From: Marisediminicola sp040546025
GTDB lineage: Bacteria > Actinomycetota > Actinomycetes > Actinomycetales > Microbacteriaceae
DNA length: 64,000 nucleotides
Direction: 5' to 3'
Assembly: GCF_040546025.1 (NCBI RefSeq)
Contig: NZ_JBEPNA010000001.1
Location: 434,001-498,000, forward strand
Shown here: positions 24,380-32,978 of the stretch, in pieces
How positions within the stretch are numbered: position 1 is the stretch's first letter
Layout of the letters: every line of letters starts with the position of its first letter
Notes under the pieces: generated by a model
What the model saw: only the letters and a program-made list of their open reading frames with translations
The model's database searches: none
Told to the model about the DNA's origin: nothing
Program-made: the position numbers and the translations under genes

Positions 24380-24441
24380 CTTCTACGTGGCGTAGAAGTG
24401 GGTTGGCAATGGTGTAGAAATGAGTTCTACGCTTCGTAGAA
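24380..24441. promoter_or_regulatory. Cluster of BlaI-like operator palindromes before cydA
   Basis: Two perfect dyads share one core: CTTCTACGTGGCGTAGAAG (24380-24398) and TTCTACGCTTCGTAGAA (24425-24441), i.e. TTCTACG-N3-CGTAGAA. An additional half-site GTAGAA at 24414-24419 forms a third dyad with 24425-24430. They occupy the region between the divergent blaI-type gene and cydA, where a BlaI dimer array could block both promoters. Confidence 0.82.
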
Positions 24442-24475
24442 ATCTGGCTCTTCCGCCCGAGCATTGGTGTGTACG

Positions 24476-26053
24476 TTGGACCCTCTCGAAATCGCCCGCT
24501 GGCAGTTCGGCATCACCACGGTCTACCACTTCTGGATGGTCCCCCTCACGCTCGGCCTCGGCCCCGTCGTCGCGATCATGCAGACCCTGTGGGTGCGCAC
24601 GGGCGAGGAGCGCTACCTGCGGATGACGAAGTTCTGGGGAAAGCTCTACCTGATCAACTTCATCATGGGTGTCGCGACCGGCCTCGTGCAGGAGTTCCAG
24701 TTCGGGATGGCCTGGAGCGAGTACTCCCGCTTCGTCGGTGACGTCTTCGGCGCCCCACTCGCCATGGAGGGGCTGCTCGCGTTCTTCTTCGAGTCGACCT
24801 TCCTCGGCCTGTGGATCTTCGGCTGGGGTCGGCTCAGCAAGCGAGTGCACCTCGCCACACTGTGGACCGCCGTCGCCGGCTCCGTCGTCTCGGCGTTCTT
24901 CATCATCGTCGCGAACTCCTGGATGCAGCATCCGGTGGGCGTCGAGATCGTCGACGGCCGCCCCGTGATGGTCGACATCTGGGCCGTGCTCACCAACAAC
25001 ACCGCGATCTCCGCCTACATCCACACGATCTTCGGGGCTTTCGCGGTCGGCGGAGCGTTCCTCATCGGCATCTCCTGGTACCAGCTGTGGCAGCGCCGGC
25101 GCGATGGGATCGACTCGGTGGATGCCGGGGGCCGGGTCGTCGTCGGATCGTCGGCGACCATCCGCGGTCGCGACAAAGTCGACCACTCGGTCTGGATCAA
25201 GTCGCTGCGGATGGGCGCCATCGTCGCGGTCGTGGCGTTCAGCGGAGTCGCCGTGAGCGGCGACATCCAGGCCAAGCTCATGTTCGACCAGCAGCCGATG
25301 AAGATGGCGGCGGCCGAGGCGGCCTGCAAGACCGGAACGAGCTTCTCGGTGCTCGCGATCGGCGACCTCGGGTCTCGCGACTGCGATGACGTCGTCAGCA
25401 TCATCGAGATCCCCGGGCTGCTCTCGTTCCTCGCGCACGGCGACTTCACGACCGAGATCAAGGGCGTCGCGGATCTCGTCCCCGAGTATCAGGCGAACTT
25501 CGGCACCAACCTGCCCAGCGAGGCACTGCTCGGCGCCCGCGCCGGAGACGAGATCCAGTACGTGCCGATCATGGCGGTCACCTATTGGGGGTTCCGCCTG
25601 ATGATCGGCTTCGGCGGACTCGCCGCGTTCGCCGCGGTCGTCGCGCTCTGGCTGACCCGCAAGGGCACGGTGCCCCAGTCGAAGGGCATCATGCGCCTCG
25701 CGGTCGTCGGCATCCTCGCCCCGTTCGCGGCCAACTCGGCGGGCTGGATCTTCACAGAGATGGGCCGGCAGCCCTTCGTGGTCGCGCCGAATCCGAACCC
25801 GTCCGGTGTCGACGGCGTGTTCATGTTCACCGCGGCGGCTGTGTCACCGGGCGTGAGCTTCGCCGAGATCCTGTTCTCCCTCGTCACCCTCACCCTCGTC
25901 TACGGGGTTCTCATGGTGTTCGAGGTCAAGCTCATCGTCAAGTACGTGCGCGGCGGCGTGGTCTCGGCGATGCCCGACCTGGATCGCAAGGACGACGACC
26001 CCGACCACCCCGACGCCAAACCGAGCGACGACGTCCTGTCGTTCGCCTACTAG
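24476..26053 (+). CDS. cydA: Cytochrome bd ubiquinol/menaquinol oxidase subunit I
   Basis: The quinol-oxidising, heme-carrying subunit of the bd-type terminal oxidase, which has high oxygen affinity. The protein begins DPLEIARWQFGITTVYHFWMVPL, with the heme-ligand histidine in VYHF. It keeps the EFQFGMAWSEYSRFVGDVFGAPLA segment, the second heme histidine in YIHTIFGAFA, and the conserved GWIFTEMGRQPFVV. The Q-loop is of the short type. About nine membrane helices are expected over ~525 residues. The start is uncertain: TTG 24476 gives the family-like N-terminus; GTG 24467 and TTG 24464 are close alternatives, and no clear Shine-Dalgarno is seen. cydB follows after 17 nt. Confidence 0.95.
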   Translation: MDPLEIARWQFGITTVYHFWMVPLTLGLGPVVAIMQTLWVRTGEERYLRMTKFWGKLYLINFIMGVATGLVQEFQFGMAWSEYSRFVGDVFGAPLAMEGLLAFFFESTFLGLWIFGWGRLSKRVHLATLWTAVAGSVVSAFFIIVANSWMQHPVGVEIVDGRPVMVDIWAVLTNNTAISAYIHTIFGAFAVGGAFLIGISWYQLWQRRRDGIDSVDAGGRVVVGSSATIRGRDKVDHSVWIKSLRMGAIVAVVAFSGVAVSGDIQAKLMFDQQPMKMAAAEAACKTGTSFSVLAIGDLGSRDCDDVVSIIEIPGLLSFLAHGDFTTEIKGVADLVPEYQANFGTNLPSEALLGARAGDEIQYVPIMAVTYWGFRLMIGFGGLAAFAAVVALWLTRKGTVPQSKGIMRLAVVGILAPFAANSAGWIFTEMGRQPFVVAPNPNPSGVDGVFMFTAAAVSPGVSFAEILFSLVTLTLVYGVLMVFEVKLIVKYVRGGVVSAMPDLDRKDDDPDHPDAKPSDDVLSFAY

Positions 26054-26070
26054 GACGAGGAAGCTCCTCC

Positions 26071-27099
26071 ATGGACATTCTGCCCACTGTCTGGTTCATC
26101 GCGATCGCGGCCCTCTGGATCGGCTACCTCCTTCTCGAGGGGTTCGACCTCGGGGTCGGGATGCACATGCTCGTCACCGCCAAGAGCGAGACCCAGCGAC
26201 GCGTCATGCTCAACACGATCGGACCAGTCTGGGACGGCAACGAGGTGTGGCTCATCACGGCCGGGGCCGCGACATTCGCGGCCTTCCCGTTCTGGTACGC
26301 GTCGTTGTTCTCGGCTCTCTACGTGCCGCTCACCCTCGTGCTGCTCGGGCTCATCTTCCGCGCCGTCGCGATCGAATATCGGGGCAAGGGCAGCAGCGAG
26401 CGGTGGACCCGCAACTGGGACCTCGCGCTCGGACTCGGCTCGTTCGTCGTCGCGTTCGGCGTCGGCGCGATGCTCACTCTCACCACGACCGGGCTGCCAC
26501 TCAACGAGAATGGCGACCGCGTCGGCGGAGCGTTCGCGTGGCTCAACGGATACGCCGTGCTCGGAGGGCTCGCGGTGGTCGGATTCTGCCTCGTGCACGC
26601 ATCCACCTTCCTCGCGCTCAAGTCGGACGGCACCGTGCGGGCATCCGCTGGCCGCTGGTTCACCCGCTGGACCCCGGTCGCACTGCTGCCCATCGTGGGC
26701 TGGGTACTCGTCGTGCAGGTCCAGACGGGCACCATCATCACCTGGTCGCTCGTCGTCGTTGCCGTCGCCGCCGTTCTCTGGGGGTACCTCAACGGGCGCG
26801 TCGGGCGGGAGGGGCGCGCGTTCATCGGAGTCGCCGTCTTCCTCGTGGCCGGCGCCGCGTCGATCTTCGCGGCGGTGTTCCCGGTCGTGCTGCCGTCGAC
26901 CCTCGACCACGCGTTCGACCTGACTATTCAGAACGCCTCCAGCGGCGACTACACGCTCGGCGTCATGACCTGGGTGACCGCATTCGGCCTCCCGCTCGTG
27001 TTCGTCTACCAGGGCTGGACCTATTGGGTGTTCCGCCAGCGCATCAGCGACCACCACATCCCCGCGGCGCACCTGATCCGTCCCGCGACCGGCGAGTGA
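26071..27099 (+). CDS. cydB: Cytochrome bd oxidase subunit II
   Basis: A 342-residue integral membrane partner of CydA. It has the family N-terminus PTVWFIAIAALWIGYLLLEGFDLGVGM followed by NTIGPVWDGNEVWLI, the best conserved segment of subunit II. Eight or nine hydrophobic segments can be counted. The ATG at 26071 lies 17 nt after the cydA stop. Its TGA overlaps the GTG of the fused cydDC gene (GTGA), so the three genes form one operon. Confidence 0.96.
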   Translation: MDILPTVWFIAIAALWIGYLLLEGFDLGVGMHMLVTAKSETQRRVMLNTIGPVWDGNEVWLITAGAATFAAFPFWYASLFSALYVPLTLVLLGLIFRAVAIEYRGKGSSERWTRNWDLALGLGSFVVAFGVGAMLTLTTTGLPLNENGDRVGGAFAWLNGYAVLGGLAVVGFCLVHASTFLALKSDGTVRASAGRWFTRWTPVALLPIVGWVLVVQVQTGTIITWSLVVVAVAAVLWGYLNGRVGREGRAFIGVAVFLVAGAASIFAAVFPVVLPSTLDHAFDLTIQNASSGDYTLGVMTWVTAFGLPLVFVYQGWTYWVFRQRISDHHIPAAHLIRPATGE

Positions 27100-30000
27100 C
27101 TCCCGGCGGGCCCCTTCGGCGTTCGCCGGGGATGCTGCGGGCCGGTTTCGGGCCCTCCGGCCTCAGGACCCTGTACGTGCTGGGCGTGCTCAGCGCCGTC
27201 AAGGCCGTGGCCCTCGTGCTGCTCGCCAGCTCGCTCGCCCGCGGAATCGTCAGCGTCATCGCCGTGGACGACGACTGGAATGACGCGCTGATCGTCGCGG
27301 TCGCCGCAGCGCTACTGCGCGCCCTCGCCAGCTGGGCGACCGGGGCCTACGCGGCGCGCGCCACCCTCGGTGCGAAGGAGGCGATCCGGCGCGACCTGGC
27401 CGACCGCCTCGTGCAGGGTGGCGGCCGATCGGTCGGAGGCACAACGACTCTCGCGACCCGTGGCCTCGATGAGCTGGACAAGTACTTCGGCACGGTGCTT
27501 CCGGCGGTCACGAACGTGGCGGTCGTGCCGCTCATGGTCGGGGCGATGATCCTCTCGGCTGACTGGGTCAGCGCCCTCATCATCGTGCTCACGGTGCCGC
27601 TCGTGCCCGTGTTCATGGCGCTCATCGGAATGCAGACGCAGGATGACGTCGACGCGGCATCCGTCGCACTCGGCCGGCTCTCCGACCACCTCGTCGAGCT
27701 CGCGCGCGGGCTTCCCGTGCTCGTCGGACTCGGCCGCGTCGACGAGCAGACCGCGGCCCTCGACCGCATCTCCAACGACTACCGCATCCGCACCATGGCC
27801 ACCCTCCGCACGGCGTTCCTGTCGTCGCTTGCGCTCGAGCTGATCTCGACCATCTCCGTCGCCGTGGTCGCGGTCTTTATCGGCACCCGGCTGGTGAATG
27901 GCACCCTCCCGCTCGAGGTCGGCCTCCTCGTTCTCATCCTCGCGCCGGAGTGCTTCGCCCCGTTCCGTGACCTCGGAGCCGCGTTCCACGCCTCGAGGGA
28001 CGGCGTGCTCGCCCTCGACCAGGCGCGCGCACTCATCGACGCCCCCGCCCAGGTCAGCCCGGTGGCGGCCGCGGACACGATCTCGGTGAGCGGGCTGACC
28101 GTGCACTATGAGGGCCGCGGCAGCCCCGCGGTCGACCAGGTCAGCTTCGAGCTTCCGCCGGGGCAGATCACGGCGATCACCGGCGCGAGCGGCAGCGGCA
28201 AGTCCACGGTTCTCGCGGTGCTCGCTGGCGTGCTCGGAGACGGGCCCGACGCGGCGATCGCGGGCACCGTCGCCGGCGTCGACCGCGCCCGCGTCGCGTG
28301 GGTCCCGCAGCATCCGCACACCGTCGGTGAGACCGTTCGGGCCGAGCTGCGCCTCTACGGCGGCGCCGCGGCCACCGAGCAGAGCATCGATGCGGTGCTC
28401 CGGCACCTCGGCATCGACCTCGTGGCCGATTCCGACCCCGCTCAGCTGAGTCCGGGGGAGCTGCGCCGCGTCGGCATCGCGCGGGCCCTGCTCCGCGTCG
28501 ACGACGGGGCCGACCTCGTGCTTCTCGACGAGCCGACCGCCCACCTCGACGATGAGAGCAGCCTCGTGATCGAGAGGGCGATCTCCGGCCTGCGCGGTCG
28601 GGCGACCGTTGTCGTCGCCTCGCATGAGGCGTCCGTGACCGCTCTCGCCTCGCATGTCGTGCAGCTCGGGGCGGCGACGCCGGGCCGGCGGAATGAGCGC
28701 GGGCTGGTGTCAGGCGACCCCCTCGCGGAGGCCGCCGCCTCGCCCGCCGCGTCCCCGGCACAGGTCGACCCGCCGACCGCTCCGCGCTCCTCCACGCACG
28801 GCGACGGGTCCGACCTCGTCGCCGTGCCCGGCACCTCCCGACTGGTGCGCGAGGTGCTCACCCCGGCGGCGGGGCGGTTCGCCCTCGCGATCCTGCTCGG
28901 CACCCTCGCCGCCCTCTTCGCCGTCGCGCTCACGGCGGTGTCTGGCTGGCTGATCGTGCGGGCGAGCACGCAACCGCCGATCATGTACCTGCTGGTCGCG
29001 ATCGTCGGCGTGCGGTTCTTCGGCATCGGGCGCTCGGTGCTTCGCTACGGCGAACGCCTCGTGACCCACGACGCCATCTTCGTGGCGGTGACAGGACTGC
29101 GCACCCGGCTGTGGCGCTCGCTCGCCGCGCAGGGGGCGACCTCCCGCAAGCTGATGCGCGGCGGCACCGCCCTGGACTACCTCGTCGTCACGGCCGACCA
29201 GGTGCGCGACCTCGCGCCGCGCGTTCTCGTGCCGCCGATCGTCGGCGTCGCCGTCGGCGTCGCCTCCGTCGTGGCGGTCGGCCTGCTGCACGCCCCCGCC
29301 CTTCCGCTGCTCCTCGCCTGCCTGTTCGTGTGCCTGATCCTCGCTCCCGCCGTCGCGCTCGCGGCCGATCGGGCGGCCAGCCGGGGACAGCAGGCGATCC
29401 GGTCGACCGTGACCCGCCGGTTCGCGGCGATGATCGCGGCGGGGCCCGAGCTGCGCGCGAACGGGGTGGACGGCCAGGTGCGCGCCGAGCTGCGCGACCT
29501 CGACCGGAACGCCGGCGAGACCGCCCGCCGCAGCGCCTGGGCCCTCGGCCTCGGCGGTGCAGTGCTCATCGCGGCCACCTGTTCCACCGCGGCCGGGATG
29601 CTCGCCGTGAGCGCGCCCGCCGTGCGCGCGGGCACACTGCCGATCGAGGTCGTGGCCGTGCTCGTGCTGCTCCCGCTCGCGCTGCTCGACCCGCTGCTCG
29701 CCGTGGTCGACGCCGTGCAGCAGTGGCCGTCGCTGCGGCAGGCCCTGCGCCGGGCCGCCCGGCTCACGCTCGCCAGGGAGGTGCCCGGTTCCGGGACGAC
29801 CCAGTCCGAGATGCCCCTCTCCGAGCCGCCCGTGTCCGAGTCGCCCCTCGCCGACGTTGACGAGCTCGAGCTCCGAGCTCTCGCGGCCCGCTGGCCGCAC
29901 GCGCCCGCCCGGGCCTTCGACGGCGTCAGCGCCACGGTGGCGACGGGGGAGTGGCTCGTCGTGAGCGGCGCATCCGGCTCCGGCAAGTCGACCCTGCTCA

Positions 30001-30533
30001 CGCTCCTGCTCGGCTACCTCGCCCCGGATGCCGGCTCCTACCTCCTCGCCGGCCGCGACTCCCGGCGGATCGACCCGCGCGAGCTCCGCCGTCACGTGTC
30101 GTGGTGCCCGCAAGAGGGTCACCTCTTCGACTCCTCGGTGCGGGCCAACCTGCTCATCGCCCGTGGCCGCGAGGATGCCCCGGACGAGACGGAAATGCAA
30201 TCGGCGCTCCGCCGCGCGGGCCTCGCCGACGTCATCGAACGCCTCCCGCTCGGACTCGACACGCGCATCGGCTCGGAGGGAGCGCACCTGTCCGGGGGCG
30301 AGCGGCAGCGCCTGGCCGTCGCGAGAACCCTCCTCACCCGCTCCGAGGTCGTTCTGCTCGACGAGCCGACGGCGCACCTCGATGCGCAGACCGCCAGCAC
30401 CCTCATTGACGATCTCAGGGCCACCCTGTCGGGGCAGATCGTGGTGCTCGTCACCCATCACCTCGTCGACCGCCGGCCGGAAGACCAGCGGATCGACCTC
30501 GACCGCCTCGCGCTGCCCGCCGCCCACGTGTAG
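27096..30533 (+). CDS. cydDC: Fused thiol reductant ABC exporter CydD-CydC
   Basis: One polypeptide of ~1145 residues carries two complete ABC half-transporters, normally encoded as separate cydD and cydC. Each half has a six-helix membrane region and a nucleotide-binding domain. The first NBD has GASGSGKST, LSPGELRRV (a variant signature) and LVLLDEPTAHLD. The second has GASGSGKST, LSGGERQRL and VVLLDEPTAHLD. A Pro/Ala/Ser-rich linker at residues ~535-570 joins them. CydDC exports cysteine and glutathione-like thiols (mycothiol is the likely actinobacterial thiol) and is needed for cytochrome bd assembly. The GTG start overlaps the cydB stop. The altered first signature suggests asymmetric ATPase sites. 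Confidence 0.94.
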   Translation: MTPGGPLRRSPGMLRAGFGPSGLRTLYVLGVLSAVKAVALVLLASSLARGIVSVIAVDDDWNDALIVAVAAALLRALASWATGAYAARATLGAKEAIRRDLADRLVQGGGRSVGGTTTLATRGLDELDKYFGTVLPAVTNVAVVPLMVGAMILSADWVSALIIVLTVPLVPVFMALIGMQTQDDVDAASVALGRLSDHLVELARGLPVLVGLGRVDEQTAALDRISNDYRIRTMATLRTAFLSSLALELISTISVAVVAVFIGTRLVNGTLPLEVGLLVLILAPECFAPFRDLGAAFHASRDGVLALDQARALIDAPAQVSPVAAADTISVSGLTVHYEGRGSPAVDQVSFELPPGQITAITGASGSGKSTVLAVLAGVLGDGPDAAIAGTVAGVDRARVAWVPQHPHTVGETVRAELRLYGGAAATEQSIDAVLRHLGIDLVADSDPAQLSPGELRRVGIARALLRVDDGADLVLLDEPTAHLDDESSLVIERAISGLRGRATVVVASHEASVTALASHVVQLGAATPGRRNERGLVSGDPLAEAAASPAASPAQVDPPTAPRSSTHGDGSDLVAVPGTSRLVREVLTPAAGRFALAILLGTLAALFAVALTAVSGWLIVRASTQPPIMYLLVAIVGVRFFGIGRSVLRYGERLVTHDAIFVAVTGLRTRLWRSLAAQGATSRKLMRGGTALDYLVVTADQVRDLAPRVLVPPIVGVAVGVASVVAVGLLHAPALPLLLACLFVCLILAPAVALAADRAASRGQQAIRSTVTRRFAAMIAAGPELRANGVDGQVRAELRDLDRNAGETARRSAWALGLGGAVLIAATCSTAAGMLAVSAPAVRAGTLPIEVVAVLVLLPLALLDPLLAVVDAVQQWPSLRQALRRAARLTLAREVPGSGTTQSEMPLSEPPVSESPLADVDELELRALAARWPHAPARAFDGVSATVATGEWLVVSGASGSGKSTLLTLLLGYLAPDAGSYLLAGRDSRRIDPRELRRHVSWCPQEGHLFDSSVRANLLIARGREDAPDETEMQSALRRAGLADVIERLPLGLDTRIGSEGAHLSGGERQRLAVARTLLTRSEVVLLDEPTAHLDAQTASTLIDDLRATLSGQIVVLVTHHLVDRRPEDQRIDLDRLALPAAHV

Positions 30534-30569
30534 GCCGGCGGCGCGGGCATCCGTCGTCGCGGCGCGCCC

Positions 30570-31826
30570 TCAGGCGCCGAACAGCCAGCGGTCGACAAAC
30601 TCGTTGCGGAACTTGTGCCCCGGGTCGAGCCGCTCGGCGAGCTCGCGGAAATCCGCCAGCCGGGGGTAGAGCCGCGGCATGCGGGCGGGGTCGGTCTCGA
30701 ACAGCTTGCCCCAGTGCGGGCGCGCGCCGAACGGGGCGAGGGCGGCGTCGAGGTCGGGCAGCAGGGCCGTCACCTCGGGGATGTGCTGCTGCCAGGTGAA
30801 GTGGATCCCCACGCAGTCCTCGCTGTGGCTTGGGCTCAGCCAGAGGTCGTCCCCGGCGACCGTGCGCAGCTCGCTGACGAGCAGGTGCGGGCGGATGCGC
30901 GGCGCGAGTGCCCGGACGGCCTCGAACGCGTCGATCGCGTGCCTGCGGGGCACGAGGTACTCGGTCTGCAGCTCCTCCCCGTTGCTCGGCGTGAACTCGA
31001 GCTTGAAGTGCGGCAGCCGGTCCCACCAGGCGCCGGGGATGCCGTCCTGCACCGTCGTGTTCACGGCGGGGGCACCGGCGAGCGGAGACCGCTGCACCGG
31101 CACCCGGCTGGCGCCGAACAGCTTGCCGCTCACAACCGCCGCGGCCGGGGCATCCATCCGGGACTTGATCCAGACGGGGTCGGCGCCGACCTCGCCCCAC
31201 GTGGTGAAGAGGCTGACGCTGTACGCGCTCGCCGTGATCTCGTCGAAATGATCGGTGAGCGAGGTCAGGGGGAGGTTCGCGAAGAGGTCTTGCCGCACCT
31301 CGAACGCCGGCTCGATGTCGAGGGTCACGCGCGCGACGACGCCGAGCGCGCCGAGGGAGACGACCGCGCCGGCGAAGCCCGGATCGCCGCGCCGAACGGT
31401 GAGGATGCCGCCGTCGGCTGCGACGATCTCGAGGCCGGCGACCTCGGTCGACAGGCAGCCGTTGCGGTCGCCGGAGCCGTGCGTGCCGGTGGCGATCGCA
31501 CCCGCGACGGAGATGTGCGGCAGTGAGGCGAGATTGTGCAGCGCCCACCCGGCCCGATCGAGCTGCCGGACGAACTCCCCGTACCTGGCTCCGGCGCCGA
31601 CGGTGACGGTGCGGCCGGCCTCGTCGATCTCGATGTCGAGCGGGATGCCCGCCGTCGACACCTGCACCGCGGTCGTGTCAGCGATCCGGTTGAACGAATG
31701 CCGGGAGCCGAGGGCGCGGATGCGGGGTGTCGCCGCGACCATCTCGCGCAGCTCGTCGACCGAGGTCGGTTCGAGAAGACGAGTGGCGGAATAGCTGAAA
31801 TTGCCAGCCCAATTTTTCGACGTCAT
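30570..31826 (-). CDS. Alditol (xylitol/sorbitol) oxidase, covalent-FAD VAO family
   Basis: A 418-residue flavoprotein closely resembling Streptomyces AldO, which oxidises the terminal hydroxyl of xylitol, sorbitol and similar polyols with O2, giving aldose and H2O2. Matching features are NWAGNFSYSA at the N-terminus, the FAD-linking His43 in LGSRHSF, LPHISVAGAIATGTHGSG in the FAD domain, SELRTVAGD carrying the active-site Glu and Arg, and HWGKLF with the catalytic Lys. The C-terminal ALO-type domain is complete. The ATG at 31826 was chosen over GTG 31832 because a -10-like CAGACT ends 6 nt before it. It sits beside a SorC-type regulator and a GlpD-like gene, suggesting polyol use. Confidence 0.88.
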   Translation of the reverse strand: MTSKNWAGNFSYSATRLLEPTSVDELREMVAATPRIRALGSRHSFNRIADTTAVQVSTAGIPLDIEIDEAGRTVTVGAGARYGEFVRQLDRAGWALHNLASLPHISVAGAIATGTHGSGDRNGCLSTEVAGLEIVAADGGILTVRRGDPGFAGAVVSLGALGVVARVTLDIEPAFEVRQDLFANLPLTSLTDHFDEITASAYSVSLFTTWGEVGADPVWIKSRMDAPAAAVVSGKLFGASRVPVQRSPLAGAPAVNTTVQDGIPGAWWDRLPHFKLEFTPSNGEELQTEYLVPRRHAIDAFEAVRALAPRIRPHLLVSELRTVAGDDLWLSPSHSEDCVGIHFTWQQHIPEVTALLPDLDAALAPFGARPHWGKLFETDPARMPRLYPRLADFRELAERLDPGHKFRNEFVDRWLFGA

Positions 31827-31874
31827 CGCCACAGTCTGCTCAGAACTGGTGCGACTCGCCAGCCGACGGGCCGC

Positions 31875-32849
31875 CTACGCGGTGTCCGAGAGAAGGTGCG
31901 CGGTGGCCTCGTCCACGATGAGATCGGTGACCAGCCCAGCGGCGAGGGCGCCGCGCAGTGCCGGAAGCTTGGACCGACCCGAGACGACGCACACCCGTCG
32001 CGGCACGCTCGCCACAAGGTCCAGGCCGGGCCCGCTCGACCGCGAGTTCACCTCGATGCCGTCGTAGGTGCCGTCGCTTCGGTAGAACACGGTCGCGACA
32101 TCGCCGACGACGTCGCTGCCGGCCAGCGCCGCGTAGTCGCTCTTGTCGAGGTAGCCGCCGATGTGCACGTGGCTGGGGACGGCCGAGCTCGTGGAGCCGA
32201 GCCCGAACAGTGCGATGTCCATGCGCTTCTGGATGTCGAGCACGCGTCGGATGGCTCGCTCCCTCCAGAGCGCGTCCTTGGTGGTCGGATCGTCGAAGAA
32301 CGCCGGCACGGGAAACTGCTCGACCGTCGCGCCGTAGGCGACACCGAAACGGCTCATGATCTCGCTCGCATAGACGATCCCGAGCGTGTGGGTGTTGGCC
32401 GCCCCGTTGAGCTGCACGACCGTCGAGTTGTGGGTGATCTTGTCGGGCAGGTGGCGGCTGACGGCGCTCATGGTGCCGCCCCAGGCGATGCCGAGCGTCA
32501 TATTCGAGTCGAAGAACGGCGCGAGAATACGTGCAGCCGAGACGGCAACGCGCTCGAGCCGGTCGACCTCGTTCGTCGAATTCGGTACCGGAACGATGTG
32601 CGCGGTGATACCGAAACGCTCGCGCAGCCGGCGTTGGGCGGTGGAGATCCGGTCGGCGGGGGACTTCACCTGGATCTCGACGAGGCCGCTCTCCCTGGCG
32701 AAACTGAGCAGCCGCGACACCGAGGAACGGGACGTGTGCAGCTCCTGGGCGATCGCCTCCATCGTGATGTCCTGCAGGTAGTAGAGCTGGGCGGCCCGGA
32801 GGGCGTCGCGCGCCTTGTCGGGATCGTAGTCGGACGGGGCGGATGCCAT
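31875..32849 (-). CDS. SorC/DeoR-type sugar-binding transcriptional regulator
   Basis: A 324-residue regulator: an N-terminal helix-turn-helix (AQLYYLQDITMEAIAQELHTSRSSVSRLL) joined to the SorC effector domain, with LGIAWGGTMSAV, VVQLNGAANTH, LFGLGSTSS and RVCVVSGRSKLPALRGAL. SorC proteins sense phosphorylated sugars or polyols; EryD of Brucella, the erythritol regulator, belongs to this family. The ATG at 32849 has AGGAGAGG at a suitable distance, and the GTG at 32876 is the alternative. A perfect palindrome lies just upstream, between it and the divergent GlpD-like gene, and is the likely operator. Confidence 0.9.
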   Translation of the reverse strand: MASAPSDYDPDKARDALRAAQLYYLQDITMEAIAQELHTSRSSVSRLLSFARESGLVEIQVKSPADRISTAQRRLRERFGITAHIVPVPNSTNEVDRLERVAVSAARILAPFFDSNMTLGIAWGGTMSAVSRHLPDKITHNSTVVQLNGAANTHTLGIVYASEIMSRFGVAYGATVEQFPVPAFFDDPTTKDALWRERAIRRVLDIQKRMDIALFGLGSTSSAVPSHVHIGGYLDKSDYAALAGSDVVGDVATVFYRSDGTYDGIEVNSRSSGPGLDLVASVPRRVCVVSGRSKLPALRGALAAGLVTDLIVDEATAHLLSDTA

Positions 32850-32868
32850 GATGAGCGGCCTCTCCTGG

Positions 32869-32888
32869 TCTTGCACGTATGTGCAAGA
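32869..32888. promoter_or_regulatory. Palindromic operator between SorC-type regulator and glpD-like gene
   Basis: TCTTGCACGTATGTGCAAGA is a perfect 8+8 dyad around GTAT. It overlaps the 5' region of the SorC-type gene and lies ~90 bp before the divergent dehydrogenase gene, so the regulator could control both directions. Confidence 0.8.
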
Positions 32889-32902
32889 ACGTTGATCGGT
32901 TG

Positions 32903-32918
32903 TGTGTGGGCGCTCACA
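32903..32918. promoter_or_regulatory. Candidate CRP/GlxR-type site before the glpD-like gene
   Basis: TGTG-N8-CACA is present at 32903-32918, the spacing of CRP-family sites (TGTGA-N6-TCACA); the fifth and twelfth bases deviate on the left side. GlxR, the actinobacterial CRP homologue, commonly acts on carbon-source genes, so catabolite control of the polyol module is plausible. Confidence 0.45.
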
Positions 32919-32978
32919 CTGTAGCAGTCAGCAACTCCCGCTCCGGGAATCCATCACTCAAACAAAGGCGTTGCGCTA

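Noticed and set aside
26247..27095. N-terminal extension of the cydDC frame through cydB
   Set aside because: The extension is Arg/His-rich and overlaps well conserved cydB. The GTG at 27096 starts family-like sequence.
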